A stretch of 64,000 nt of DNA from assembly GCA_905234795.1 (NCBI GenBank), contig CAJOIQ010000008.1, forward strand, positions 1 through 64,000, read 5' to 3'. Shown here piece by piece: positions 32,708-41,508 of the stretch. Below the pieces are notes generated by a model. The model was not told where the DNA came from and ran no database searches. It saw only the letters and a list, made by a program, of their open reading frames with translations. The translations under genes were made by a program, and so were the position numbers. Numbering within the stretch: the stretch's first letter is position 1; the number at the start of each line of letters is the position of its first letter. The stretch is from an uncultured Bacteroidales bacterium (GTDB taxonomy: Bacteria; Bacteroidota; Bacteroidia; Bacteroidales; UBA932).

Positions 32708-35107
32708 TATATGACGGAGTTTGGCGAACTTCAGAATCAGGAGTTTCTCCCCGTACTGGTCAAAGGCAATCTTGGCCTTGAGGTCCGGAACCTGACCGTA
32801 GATTTCCAGCACCTTACCGGCACCGAAGCGGTTGTGCTCGATGCGGTCCCCTACCTTGAAAGAGGTCATGGGTTCCGGCACAAAGTTGGGGTCTATCACT
32901 GCCGGCTTCTCCGGTATTACTGTACGTTTCACCGGCTCACTTGCAGGGCCAGAGGAGGGAACAGATTTCCCGTCACTAAAATGAGGGCCGATGTTCCGGG
33001 AAATCTGTCCCCCCCTCCCGGCCATTCGACCGGCACCGGGGAAGGGTGAAAGGTTTGTTTTCCCTTCCCAGGTGACGGAAAAACCGTCAGCTTCCCATGG
33101 CTCAAAGGACTCTTTGCGTAAGGGTTTATCTAGGTACTGGGGGGCGAGTTCGCGGAGGAAGCGGCTGGGGCCGTTGGATTCGTGCTTGCCGTTGCGCATG
33201 CGCGTTTCGGCAAAGCTGAGGGAAACGGCCTTTTTGGCACGGGTGATGGCCACGTAGAACAGACGGCGTTCTTCCTCCAGATCCTGCGGAGTGAGCATCC
33301 AGCCGCCGGAGGGAAACAGATTCTCCTCCATGCCGGCCACGAATACATAGGGGAATTCCAGGCCCTTGGCGGTGTGTACGGTCATCAGGGCCACTTTGTT
33401 GTTGGTCTCGTCATCGGCCACGTCCACGTTGGAGAGCAGGGACACGTTCTCCAGATAGTCGGCCAGGGTGACCGTGGGTTTTTGGTCCACGGCGTCGGGG
33501 TCTACATCGGCCTCCACGTCCTCCACGTATTCCTTGACGCTGTTCAGCAGTTCCTCCACGTTGGCAAAGCGGGACTGGCCTTCGATGGAGGTATCGGCCT
33601 TGTAAAAGAGGTACAGGCCGCTCTCCTGGGCCAGGGACATGGCTACGTCGTAGGCGTCTCCGTGCACGGCATCCTGCGCGGCCTTTTCCATGAAGGTGCA
33701 GAAAGCGCGGATTTTGCCGATGGCCGCTCCCTTGAGGCCATAGTCCTCCAGATTGGGCAGAGCCGCAGCTTTGAACAGGGAAACCATATTTTGCCTGGCG
33801 GCTTCTAAGAGAGCGTCCATGGAGGTGCCGCCTATACCGCGGGCGGGCTTGTTCACCACGCGCTTGAACGATTCATCGTCATTGAGATTCACCGCAAGCT
33901 TGAAATAGGCCATCATGTCCTTCACTTCCAGCCGTTCGAAGAAGGAATTGCCGGAGAAGATCATGTAGGGAATGTTGCGGCGGCGCAGCTGCTCTTCCAG
34001 CGCGCGGGATTGGGAATTAGTGCGGTACAGGATGGCAAAATCCTCATACTCACACTGTTCCGCGCGCATACGGGTGAGGATGGAAGAGGCTATCTGCATG
34101 GCTTCTTCCTGTTCCGTGAAAGTGCGCACCAGGTGGATCTTCTCCCCTTCCTCCCCCATGGACACGCAGTTCTTGGGGATGCGGCCTTCGTTGTGGGCGA
34201 TGAGGGCGTTGGCGGCGTTCACGATGGTGGCCGTACTGCGGTAATTGCGTTCCAGGCGGAAGAGCCGGGCCGTGGGGAAATCCTTCTGAAAATTGAGAAT
34301 ATTCTGGATTTGAGCGCCGCGGAAACCGTAAATGGATTGGGAATCGTCTCCCACCACACACAGGTTCTTGTGACCTGCCGCCAGCTTGCGCAGGATGAGG
34401 TACTGGGCCATGTTGGTATCCTGGTACTCATCCACCACGATATGGTCGAATCGGCCGGCGATATCGGCCAGGGCATCCTCCGACTTCTTGAGGAGGAGGT
34501 TCATGTACAGGAGAATGTCATCAAAGTCCATCACCCCCGACTGCTGGCATTTCTGACAGTACAGCTGGTAGATGCGGTAGATTTCCGGCTTCTTGTGCGC
34601 ATTGTCGGCCTCCCGGTATCCGCCGGCGCCGTTCATGTAGGGCGTGGGGGTGACGAGGTCGTTCTTGGCCTTGGAGATGCGGGAAAGCACTTCCTTGGGT
34701 TTGTACAGTTTGTCGTCCAGGTTGAGCTGGGCGATGCAGGCCTTGACGGCGCTCACGGAATCCGTGGTATCGTAGATGGTGAAGGTGGCGGGGAAGCCGA
34801 TGACCCCGGCGTAATCCCGCAGGAAGCGGATGAAGACGGAGTGGAAGGTGCCCATCCACAGGCGGCGGGCCTTGCGCTCACCCACCATGAGGGCGATGCG
34901 TTCCTTCATTTCTCCGGCGGCCTTTTTGGTAAAAGTCAGGGCCAGGATGCGCTCTGGGGGCACACCCTGCTCAATCAAATACGCTATCCGTGAGGTAAGT
35001 ACACGGGTTTTGCCGGAACCGGCCCCCGCCACTATTAGCATGGGGCCTTGCGTACATGTTACTGCGGCTGATTGTTCCCCGTTCAGGGACGCCAGGATCT
35101 CACTCAT
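32705..35107 (-). CDS. pcrA: UvrD/PcrA-type DNA helicase carrying a palindromic insertion
   Basis: This superfamily 1A 3'-5' helicase acts in repair and replication-fork maintenance. The start on the complement of 35105-35107 gives 800 residues; a 24-codon upstream extension lacks conservation. Motifs are in order: Walker A AGAGSGKT, Ia TFTKKAAGEM, II VVDEYQDTN, III GDDSQSIYGFRG, IV RNYRST, V TVHTAKGLEF, and VI VAITRAKK. A C-terminal Tudor-like domain (FKVGDRIEHNRFGAGKVLEI) is typical of PcrA. Residues about 688-719, in the flexible linker before that domain, come from a palindromic element like those in the gene at 2890. The -7 motif TAAATTTG is on the complement of 35117-35124. Confidence 0.93.
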   Translation of the reverse strand: MSEILASLNGEQSAAVTCTQGPMLIVAGAGSGKTRVLTSRIAYLIEQGVPPERILALTFTKKAAGEMKERIALMVGERKARRLWMGTFHSVFIRFLRDYAGVIGFPATFTIYDTTDSVSAVKACIAQLNLDDKLYKPKEVLSRISKAKNDLVTPTPYMNGAGGYREADNAHKKPEIYRIYQLYCQKCQQSGVMDFDDILLYMNLLLKKSEDALADIAGRFDHIVVDEYQDTNMAQYLILRKLAAGHKNLCVVGDDSQSIYGFRGAQIQNILNFQKDFPTARLFRLERNYRSTATIVNAANALIAHNEGRIPKNCVSMGEEGEKIHLVRTFTEQEEAMQIASSILTRMRAEQCEYEDFAILYRTNSQSRALEEQLRRRNIPYMIFSGNSFFERLEVKDMMAYFKLAVNLNDDESFKRVVNKPARGIGGTSMDALLEAARQNMVSLFKAAALPNLEDYGLKGAAIGKIRAFCTFMEKAAQDAVHGDAYDVAMSLAQESGLYLFYKADTSIEGQSRFANVEELLNSVKEYVEDVEADVDPDAVDQKPTVTLADYLENVSLLSNVDVADDETNNKVALMTVHTAKGLEFPYVFVAGMEENLFPSGGWMLTPQDLEEERRLFYVAITRAKKAVSLSFAETRMRNGKHESNGPSRFLRELAPQYLDKPLRKESFEPWEADGFSVTWEGKTNLSPFPGAGRMAGRGGQISRNIGPHFSDGKSVPSSGPASEPVKRTVIPEKPAVIDPNFVPEPMTSFKVGDRIEHNRFGAGKVLEIYGQVPDLKAKIAFDQYGEKLLILKFAKLRHI
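32952..33017 (+). repeat. Coding palindromic element 3 (in pcrA)
   Basis: Arms 32952-32972 and 32997-33017 are complementary at 19 of 21 positions, with the inner 12 (ACAGATTTCCCG) perfect. The 24-base loop 32973-32996 differs from element 1 at only two positions, while the stem sequence is different. On the coding strand the loop gives NIGPHFSD. Confidence 0.85.
33011..33046 (-). repeat. Possible degraded coding palindromic element 4 (in pcrA)
   Basis: CCCGG (33017-33021) and CCGGG (33036-33040) pair, with imperfect pairing outward. The loop read on the minus strand, TGCCGGTCGAATGG, resembles a shortened form of the element 2 loop (GCCGGCTAAATTGATGG). It has the same position and inverted orientation relative to element 3 as element 2 has to element 1. 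A further GGGAAGGG/CCCTTCCC pair follows within the next 25 bases. Confidence 0.4.
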
Positions 35108-35116
35108 ATCTACCCT

Positions 35117-35157
35117 CAAATTTATATGCGAAAATAGCGATTTTTTTCGTATCTTCG
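35117..35157. promoter_or_regulatory. Divergent promoters for pcrA and nqrA
   Basis: TAAATTTG on the complement of 35117-35124 drives pcrA. TATCTTCG at 35150-35157 (one mismatch to TAnnTTTG) is the likely nqr promoter. A small hairpin, GTGTATTT/AAATACAC, follows it in the nqrA leader (about 35160-35179). Confidence 0.5.
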
Positions 35158-35194
35158 CCGTGTATTTCGGCAAATACACAAAACTTTTACAATA

Positions 35195-36520
35195 ATGTCA
35201 AACAATCTCGATTTGAAGAAGGGTCTGAACGTTCCCGTTAAGGGCGTTGCAGCCCCTGTCGTCATCAAAACCGTGACTCCTGACGTTGTTGCCGTGAAGC
35301 CCACCGACTACTTCGGCCTGGTCCCCAGGCTGCTGGTCAAGGAAGGCGACTCGGTGCAGGCTGGCTCTCCGGTGATGGCCGACAAAATGCATCCCGAGAT
35401 TCTGTTCACCAGTCCCGTCAGCGGTACGGTGCAGGAAATCGTCAGGGGTGCCAAGAGAAAATTGCTGGCAGTTCTGGTAAAGGCCGATGTCAAACAGGTT
35501 TATGTAGACTTTGGCAAGGAGGCGCCCAAGGACGCCGCCGCCGTCAAGGCTCTCCTCCTCAAGACGGGCCTGTGGGGTACCCTGGTTCAGCGTCCCTACG
35601 GCGTCATGGCCGGCCTGGATGTCACGCCCAAGGCAATTTTCATTTCCACTTTCAGCACGGCTCCGCTTGCGGCCGATACCGATTACGTCCTGGGAGACGC
35701 TCTGGCCGATTTCCAGGCCGGTGTGAACGCCCTGGCCAAGGTAGCCCCCGTGCACGTTTCCATCCACAAGGGTGAATCGGCCTTTGTCAAGGTGAAGGAC
35801 GCCACCCTCCATGTGGTGAGCGGTCCGCACCCCGCCGGCAACGTGGGCGTGCAGATCAGCCACATCTCCCCCATCCAGAAGGGAGACACCGTGTGGACCA
35901 TGAATCCGCTCCATGTGGCCGCCCTGGGTCATGTGGTGAACACCGGCAAGCTGGAACTCACCCGCAAGGTGGCCGTCACCGGCCCCGCAGCCGAAAAACT
36001 CGGCTATGTGGTGGCCCTTCCCGGCACGCCCGTCAAGCAACTCACCAGCGTGGGTGAAGGCGTGCGCGTGGTGGGAGGAGACGTCCTTTCCGGCGAAAAC
36101 CTGGGAGCCGACGGATACCTGGGCATGTTCCAGAGCCAGCTCACCCTTCTCAAGGAGGGTTATGAGCGCGAGTGGTTCGGCTGGGCCAAGCCTTTCCGTC
36201 CCAAGGTGCACAGTTCTTCCTGGTGCTACTTCTCCTGGCTCACCCCCAAGAAGGAGTACGACATGAACACCAACCTGCACGGCGGTCCCCGCGCCTTCGT
36301 AGAGACCAAATGCTTCGAGGATGTCACCCCCATGGACATCTTCCCCATCTATCTCATCAAGGCCTGCCTGGCCGGAGACATTGAGAAGATGGAGAAATTC
36401 GGCATCTACGAAGTCCTGCCCGAGGACCTTGCCCTGTGCGACTATGTAGACCCTTCCAAGAACGAGATCCAGGCCTATATCCAGAAGGGTATCGACCTCA
36501 TGATCAAAGAAATGGCATAA
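35195..36520 (+). CDS. nqrA: Na+-translocating NADH:quinone reductase subunit A
   Basis: NqrA is the cytoplasm-facing, quinone-associated subunit of Na+-NQR, which oxidises NADH and pumps sodium. The 441-residue protein starts with the typical LKKGLNVPVKGVA and VPRLLVKEGDSVQAGSPVMADK, a barrel-sandwich-like segment as in RnfC relatives. No membrane helix is present, as expected. It heads the six-gene nqrABCDEF operon, with 3 bases to nqrB. The C-terminal CFEDVTPMDIFPIYLIKACLA-like region is conserved in Bacteroidota. Confidence 0.95.
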   Translation: MSNNLDLKKGLNVPVKGVAAPVVIKTVTPDVVAVKPTDYFGLVPRLLVKEGDSVQAGSPVMADKMHPEILFTSPVSGTVQEIVRGAKRKLLAVLVKADVKQVYVDFGKEAPKDAAAVKALLLKTGLWGTLVQRPYGVMAGLDVTPKAIFISTFSTAPLAADTDYVLGDALADFQAGVNALAKVAPVHVSIHKGESAFVKVKDATLHVVSGPHPAGNVGVQISHISPIQKGDTVWTMNPLHVAALGHVVNTGKLELTRKVAVTGPAAEKLGYVVALPGTPVKQLTSVGEGVRVVGGDVLSGENLGADGYLGMFQSQLTLLKEGYEREWFGWAKPFRPKVHSSSWCYFSWLTPKKEYDMNTNLHGGPRAFVETKCFEDVTPMDIFPIYLIKACLAGDIEKMEKFGIYEVLPEDLALCDYVDPSKNEIQAYIQKGIDLMIKEMA

Positions 36521-36523
36521 GCT

Positions 36524-37666
36524 ATGGCAGAAGAAATGAAACCTGGCCTTTTTGAAAAAGGCGGCAAGCTGTACTGGCTGCATTCTTCCATCGACGCTTT
36601 CGACACCTTCCTGCGCGTTCCCGGCACCGTAACGGCCAAGGGAGCACATGTGCGTGACGGTATCGACCTCAAGCGCGTGATGATCATGGTGGTCATCGCC
36701 CTGGTGCCTGCCGCTCTGTTCGGCATGTACAACGTGGGTCTTCAGACCTCTACCCTCTATGGCCTCAACTGGACCTTCTGGCACATGTTCTTCTATGGAC
36801 TGCTCCGGATGCTGCCCCTGTTCGTGGTCTCCTACGCCGTGGGTCTCGCCATCGAGTTCGGCAGCGCCCAAATCCGCGGTGAAGAAGTGAACGAAGGTTA
36901 CCTGGTAACCGGTTTCCTCATTCCGCTCATCGTCCCGGTGGATGTTCCGCTGTGGATGCTGGCCCTGGCCGTGGCCTTCTCCGTCATCTTCGTGAAAGAA
37001 GTCTTCGGCGGCACCGGCATGAATATCTGGAACCCCGCTCTGGTGGCCCGCGCCTTCCTGTTCTTCTCCTATCCTTCCAGCATGTCCGGCTCCTCCGTGT
37101 GGGTCTCCAAGACCTGGGCCGGTCTGGGTGACGTGGATGCCATTTCGGCCGCCACTCCCCTGGCCATCGCCCACGACGCCGGCATCGAAGGCCTCACTTC
37201 CCAGTATTCCTTCATGGACATGTTCTACGGCTTCATCCCCGGTTCCACCGGTGAGACTTCCGTGATCGCCATCCTCCTGGGCGCCATCCTCCTGGTTTGG
37301 ACGGGCGTGGCCTCCTGGAAGATCATGGTGAGCTCGGTGGCCGGCGGCCTGCTCATCGGCTGGCTGGGCCAGCTGGGCGGCGCCACTCAGCTTCCCTGCT
37401 ACTATCAGCTGGTCATGGGCGGCTTCCTCTTCGGCTCCGTCTTCATGGCTACAGACCCTGTCACCGCCGCACAGACCGAAACCGGCAAATGGATTTACGG
37501 TTTCCTGGTGGGTGCCCTGGCCGTGATCGTGCGTCTGTGGAACCCCGGCTACATGGAAGGTATGATGCTGGCCATCCTGCTCATGAACACCATGGCCCCG
37601 CTCATCGACCACTGCGTGGTTTCCGTGCACACCTCCCGTCGTGCCAAAAAAGCCCTAACCGTTTAA
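36524..37666 (+). CDS. nqrB: Na+-NQR subunit B
   Basis: NqrB is a polytopic membrane subunit that carries covalent FMN and takes part in sodium translocation. The 380-residue protein has about ten membrane segments. The FMN-attachment threonine lies in DAISAATPLAIA; most homologues have SGAT, here SAAT, with the Thr kept. NIWNPALVARAFLFFSYP and VFMATDPVTAAQTETGKW are highly conserved segments. It sits between nqrA and nqrC with short gaps. Confidence 0.95.
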   Translation: MAEEMKPGLFEKGGKLYWLHSSIDAFDTFLRVPGTVTAKGAHVRDGIDLKRVMIMVVIALVPAALFGMYNVGLQTSTLYGLNWTFWHMFFYGLLRMLPLFVVSYAVGLAIEFGSAQIRGEEVNEGYLVTGFLIPLIVPVDVPLWMLALAVAFSVIFVKEVFGGTGMNIWNPALVARAFLFFSYPSSMSGSSVWVSKTWAGLGDVDAISAATPLAIAHDAGIEGLTSQYSFMDMFYGFIPGSTGETSVIAILLGAILLVWTGVASWKIMVSSVAGGLLIGWLGQLGGATQLPCYYQLVMGGFLFGSVFMATDPVTAAQTETGKWIYGFLVGALAVIVRLWNPGYMEGMMLAILLMNTMAPLIDHCVVSVHTSRRAKKALTV

Positions 37667-37678
37667 AGGAATTGCGCC

Positions 37679-38548
37679 ATGAATACCAACAGTAACGTAT
37701 ATACCATTATTTATACTACAGTCATTGTAGTGGTGGTGGCCGCACTCCTTGCCTTCGTGTCCCAGAGCCTCAAGACCAAGCAGGACGCCAACGAAAAGGC
37801 CGAAACCATCTCCCAGATGCTCACCAGCGCCCAGTACGGCACCAAGGCCGAGCTGGACAAGCTGGGCAACGAGGCCAAGCTGGACAAATATGCCGAGGAA
37901 ATCGCCGAGGCCTTTGTCATCAACCTGGAGGGAGAGCGCGTAAGTGACCTGGGCATCGCCCGTGACAACATCGAGGTGTACAGTCCCAAGGCTCTCAAGC
38001 GCCAGAACTACAACATCAAGGGCGGCGCCAACAAAACCGGCGAAGCCCAGATTCCCGTCTTCATCTTCAAGAACGGCCGCACGGTGGTTCCCATCTACGG
38101 TGCCGGTCTGTGGGGTCCCATCTGGGGATACATCTCCTTCAATGGCGGCAGCGCCACCATCGGCGGAGCCTACTTCGACCACGAATCCGAGACCGCCGGT
38201 CTGGGTGCCAAAATCAAGGACGACCCTTCCTTCCAGCAGGAATTCGTAGGTGAGGTGGCCGATTTCTCCAGCGCCAACGTCTTCGATATCGTGAAGGGCG
38301 GAGCCCCCAAGGATGCCGAAGGAAAATCGGTGGTGGACAACAAGATTGACGCCATCTCCGGCGCAACCATGACCTCCCAGGGCCTGGATGCCGCCATCGA
38401 CACCTGGCTGGGTGCCTATGCCAAGTACTTCCAGGGCGTAACTCCCGCCAAGCAGCACTGCGGCAAGCACCAGCACCAGGGTGAGTGCGAAGGCGAGCAT
38501 GAAGGCTGCGACGGCAATTGCGAACACCATAACCATATGGAGGAATAA
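37679..38548 (+). CDS. nqrC: Na+-NQR subunit C with an unusual His/Cys-rich tail
   Basis: NqrC is a single-span subunit with a periplasmic domain that holds covalent FMN. The 289-residue protein has one N-terminal membrane segment (about 10-28), a periplasmic domain, and the FMN-attachment motif DAISGATMTS with its Thr. The last 32 residues (from about 258) contain 7 His, 4 Cys and 7 Glu, as in HCGKHQHQGEC and CEHHNH. I do not know this tail from typical NqrC; it could bind a metal. It is followed after 3 bases by nqrD. Confidence 0.93.
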   Translation: MNTNSNVYTIIYTTVIVVVVAALLAFVSQSLKTKQDANEKAETISQMLTSAQYGTKAELDKLGNEAKLDKYAEEIAEAFVINLEGERVSDLGIARDNIEVYSPKALKRQNYNIKGGANKTGEAQIPVFIFKNGRTVVPIYGAGLWGPIWGYISFNGGSATIGGAYFDHESETAGLGAKIKDDPSFQQEFVGEVADFSSANVFDIVKGGAPKDAEGKSVVDNKIDAISGATMTSQGLDAAIDTWLGAYAKYFQGVTPAKQHCGKHQHQGECEGEHEGCDGNCEHHNHMEE

Positions 38549-38551
38549 GCC

Positions 38552-39166
38552 ATGGATGCAAAACTGAAAGAAACCATTCTGAACCCCATCTTCAAGGGCA
38601 ACCCCATTACCGTGCTGGTGCTGGGTATCTGCTCTTCCCTGGCGGTTACCGTTACCCTTAAGGGTGCGCTGGTCATGGCCCTCTCCGTGATTGTGGTGTG
38701 CGGCATTTCCAGCCTCATCCTGTCGCTGCTGCGCAACACCATTCCCGGCCGCGTACGTATCATCGTGCAGCTGGTGGTGGTGGCCATGATGGTTATCCTG
38801 GTGGACCAGGTGCTCAAGAGCTTCGAAGCCACCTATGCCATCGACAAACAGCTGTCCGTGTACATCGGCCTAATCATCACCAACTGCATTGTGATGGGCC
38901 GAATCGAGGCTTTCGCCCTGGGCAACAAGCCCTGGCCCAGCTTCCTGGACGGCGTGGCCAACGGCGCCGGCTACGGCCTCATCCTCCTCATCGTTGCCTT
39001 CTTCCGTGAGCTTCTGGGCTCCGGTACTCTGTTCGGCATCGATATCCTCAACCGCTTCGGCTATGTTCCCAACAACCTGGTCATCCTGCCGCCCTTCGCC
39101 CTCATCCTCCTGGGATGCATCGTGTGGGTGCAGCGCAGTATCCAGAAAGATCTCCAGGAAAAATAA
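38552..39166 (+). CDS. nqrD: Na+-NQR subunit D
   Basis: This integral membrane subunit is part of the sodium channel and, with NqrE, coordinates an iron centre in the membrane. The 204-residue protein has six membrane segments. The conserved ITNCIVMGRIEAFALGNKP includes the Cys ligand (near residue 111), and GAGYGLILLIVAFFRELLGSG is typical. It is homologous to RnfE, but the neighbours identify it as Nqr. It lies 13 bases before nqrE. Confidence 0.95.
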   Translation: MDAKLKETILNPIFKGNPITVLVLGICSSLAVTVTLKGALVMALSVIVVCGISSLILSLLRNTIPGRVRIIVQLVVVAMMVILVDQVLKSFEATYAIDKQLSVYIGLIITNCIVMGRIEAFALGNKPWPSFLDGVANGAGYGLILLIVAFFRELLGSGTLFGIDILNRFGYVPNNLVILPPFALILLGCIVWVQRSIQKDLQEK

Positions 39167-39179
39167 ACTGTAACGCCTT

Positions 39180-39764
39180 ATGGAATATCTTAGCTTATTC
39201 ACCAAGTCCATCTTTGTGGACAATATGATCTTCGCATACTTCCTGGGAATGTGCTCATTCCTGGCAGTATCGAAGAACGTGAAGACGGCTGCGGGCCTGG
39301 GTGTCGCAGTTATCTTCGTGCTCCTGGTCACTCTCCCGGTGAACTACCTGCTCAACACCTATGTACTGGCTCCCGATGCCCTCATCAAAGGCGTGGACCT
39401 GAGCTTCCTCAGCTTCATCGTCTTCATTGCCGTCATCGCCGCCATCGTGCAGATTGTGGAGATGGTGGTAGAGAAATTCTCTCCGGAGCTGTACTCTTCC
39501 CTGGGTATCTTCCTGCCGCTGATTGCCGTGAACTGCGCCATCCTGGGCGGTTCCCTGTTCATGCAGCAGAAAGACTTCCTCAATATTGGATACTCCCTGG
39601 GCTCCGGTCTGGGCTGGTTCCTGGCCATCGTATCGCTGGCCGCCATCCGTGAGAAGATGAGCTACTCCAATGTTCCCCCGGCACTCAAGGGCCTGGGCAT
39701 CACGTTCATCACCGTGGGTCTGATGGGCATCGCCTTCATGACCTTTATGGGCATTTCACTGTAG
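39180..39764 (+). CDS. nqrE: Na+-NQR subunit E
   Basis: This six-helix membrane subunit pairs with NqrD, and their inverted-repeat fold holds an iron centre between them. The 194-residue protein begins [20 protein letters not shown] and keeps [15 protein letters not shown] (N-terminal Cys ligand) and [15 protein letters not shown] (second Cys). It is the usual length for NqrE. It is followed by 12 bases and then nqrF. Confidence 0.95.
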   Translation: MEYLSLFTKSIFVDNMIFAYFLGMCSFLAVSKNVKTAAGLGVAVIFVLLVTLPVNYLLNTYVLAPDALIKGVDLSFLSFIVFIAVIAAIVQIVEMVVEKFSPELYSSLGIFLPLIAVNCAILGGSLFMQQKDFLNIGYSLGSGLGWFLAIVSLAAIREKMSYSNVPPALKGLGITFITVGLMGIAFMTFMGISL

Positions 39765-39776
39765 GAGGACGCAGAT

Positions 39777-41019
39777 ATGGGTAATACAATTTTAGCTTCT
39801 ATCGCAGTCATCGTAGTGGTGACCCTCATCCTGGTGGCGCTGCTGCTCTGGATCAAGACCGCCCTCACTCCTTCCGGCACCGTGAAGATCAACATCAACA
39901 ACGGCACCAAGGAGCTGGAGGTCACCCCCGGCGGAGACGTCATGCACACCCTGGCCGACAACGGCATCTTCCTCCCCTCCGCCTGCGGCGGCAAGGCCAA
40001 CTGCGGCCAGTGCAAACTGCAGGTGCTGGAAGGCGGCGGAACCATCCTTCCCACCGAGACCGGATTCTTCTCCCGCAAGCAGATCAAGGAAGGCTGGCGC
40101 CTGGGCTGCCAGGTAAAGGTGAAGGACAACATTGCCATCGCCGTTCCGGAAAGCGCCCTCAGCGTGAAGAAACTGGAATGCGAGGTCATCTCCAACGAGA
40201 ACGTGGCCACCTTCATCAAGGAATTCACCGTGAAACTCCCCGAAGGAGAGCACATCGACTTCAAGTCCGGTGAGTACATCCAGATCGACATCCCCGAATA
40301 CGAGGCCGACTTCTCCGACATGGGCGTGGCCGATATCTACAAGGGAGATTGGGAGAAATACGGTATCACTTCCCTCAAGTTCAAGAACACCGTTCCCACC
40401 ATCCGTGCCTACTCCATGGCCAGCTATCCCGCCGAGAAAGACCTCATCAAGCTGAATGTGCGTATCGCAACGCCTCCGTTCGACCGCACCCAGCCCAAGG
40501 GCGTGTTCAAGTTCGTGCCCGGTGTGCCTCCGGGAATCGCCTCCACCTATGTGTTCTCCCGCAAGCCGGGTGACAAAGTGTGGATTTCCGGTCCTTACGG
40601 AGAATTCCTCCTGCCTAAGGACGATCCCGATTCCCAGGAATACATCTTTGTGGGCGGCGGCGCCGGCATGGCTCCCCTCCGCAGCCACATCATGCACCTG
40701 TTCAAGACCCTCAAGACCAAGAAGGAAGTGCACTTCTTCTATGGCGCCCGCGCCCTGGTGGAAGCCGGATTTCCCCAACTTCCACTTCCATCTGGCCCTG
40801 GACCGTCCGGATCCCGCAGCCGATGCCGCCGGCGTCAAGTACACCGCTGGCTTCGTGCACAACGTGATGAACGAGACCTACCTCAAGAACCACGAGGCTC
40901 CCGAGGACATCAAGTACTTCATGTGCGGTCCGCCCATGATGACCAAGTGCGTGTGCGACCTCCTGGATTCCCTGGGCGTTGCACCCGAGAGCATCCTCTT
41001 CGACAACTTCGGAGGTTAA
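39777..41019 (+). pseudogene. nqrF: Na+-NQR subunit F, disrupted by a frameshifting deletion
   Basis: NqrF is the NADH-oxidising subunit that passes electrons through FAD and a 2Fe-2S cluster. The first frame encodes an N-terminal membrane segment, the ferredoxin domain (ACGGKANCGQCKLQ and GCQV), the FAD site RAYSMASYP and VGGGAGMAPLRSH, and then KEVHFFYGARALVEA. At about 40766 the reading shifts by one frame. The proper C-terminus (DFPNFHFHLALDRPDP, GFVHNVMNETYLKNHEAPED, MCGPPMM, ending FDNFGG at 41019) continues in the other frame. Compared with homologues roughly 12 residues (near FYxEDFxxxEK) are missing, consistent with a deletion of 3n+2, about 35, bases. The unshifted frame would run to 41057 with a nonsense tail. 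It may be a real mutation or an assembly error. Confidence 0.85.
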
Positions 41020-41026
41020 TCGTTGA

Positions 41027-41055
41027 AAGCCTGGCGGTTTCGCCAGGCTTTTTTT
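41027..41055 (+). terminator. Intrinsic terminator of the nqr operon
   Basis: AAGCCTGGC (41027-41035) pairs with GCCAGGCTT (41042-41050) and is followed by a run of T. Confidence 0.85.
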
Positions 41056-41100
41056 GATGGGGTTTCCGGCCGATGGTTGGCCGATAATTGATTGGTTATC

Positions 41101-41157
41101 AATAGTTTAAGTTTTTCTCTTGATACCAAATGGGATCAAGAGAAAAACTTAACTATT
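41101..41157. repeat. Long palindrome with conserved ACCAAATGGG loop, copy 1
   Basis: A stem of about 23 bp (one extra T on the left arm) encloses the 10-base loop ACCAAATGGG. The inner stem is CTCTTGAT/ATCAAGAG. The stem has T runs upstream and A runs downstream on both strands, the reverse of an intrinsic terminator. It lies between the nqr terminator and the end of the convergent toxin gene. Confidence 0.8.
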
Positions 41158-41202
41158 TAAAATTCAATATGTTATAGAAAAAACGCACCGTAAGTACAGG
41201 TA

Positions 41203-41508
41203 CTAGTATATATTAAAATGGAGAGAATAATCCATTCTCTCATGGAGTACTCTCGCAATTAGAACTCGACCGTCTTGCTGAATGAAATAAAAAACCATAT
41301 GACGACGAAAATGAAATGCTCTAAGGCCTGGAAGTATCTCATCAAAAGGCTTTCCGTTTAGCAATGGTGCAGAAGCTATTTTTGAAATAGCTGTTTCGAG
41401 GCCGTCATAATATTGGTCAGCTTGCTCTTCAGACCATGTATCTACGGTATAATTCCAGATGTTATAGAGGTCCTCTACGGCCTCTTTTGTTATGTTATAT
41501 TTTACCAT
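41203..41508 (-). CDS. RelE/ParE-family toxin
   Basis: The 101-residue basic protein fits the ParE/RelE fold: N-terminal YNITKEAVEDLYNIWNYT, a conserved central GLRAFHFRRHMVFYFIQQDG, and VLIARVLHERMDY at the end. ParE-like members poison gyrase and RelE-like members cleave mRNA; the sequence is closer to the ParE group. It overlaps the antitoxin gene upstream by 14 bases, so the two are co-translated. A conserved palindrome lies 45 bases beyond its stop. Confidence 0.88.
   Translation of the reverse strand: MVKYNITKEAVEDLYNIWNYTVDTWSEEQADQYYDGLETAISKIASAPLLNGKPFDEILPGLRAFHFRRHMVFYFIQQDGRVLIARVLHERMDYSLHFNIY

Noticed and set aside
35198..37630. An 810-codon open frame antisense to nqrA and nqrB
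   Set aside because: It is a codon-bias shadow of the GC-rich nqr genes; its His/Gly/Asp-rich product matches no family.
41069..41086. GGCCGATG...GGCCGAT in the gap after nqrF, sharing the heptamer of the palindrome core
   Set aside because: GGCCGAT is very common in this sequence through Ala-Asp and Ile-Gly codons, and no stem surrounds it here.
41101..41157. Bidirectional intrinsic terminator
   Set aside because: On both strands the T run precedes and the A run follows the stem, the opposite of an intrinsic terminator; the nqr operon already has one at 41027-41055.
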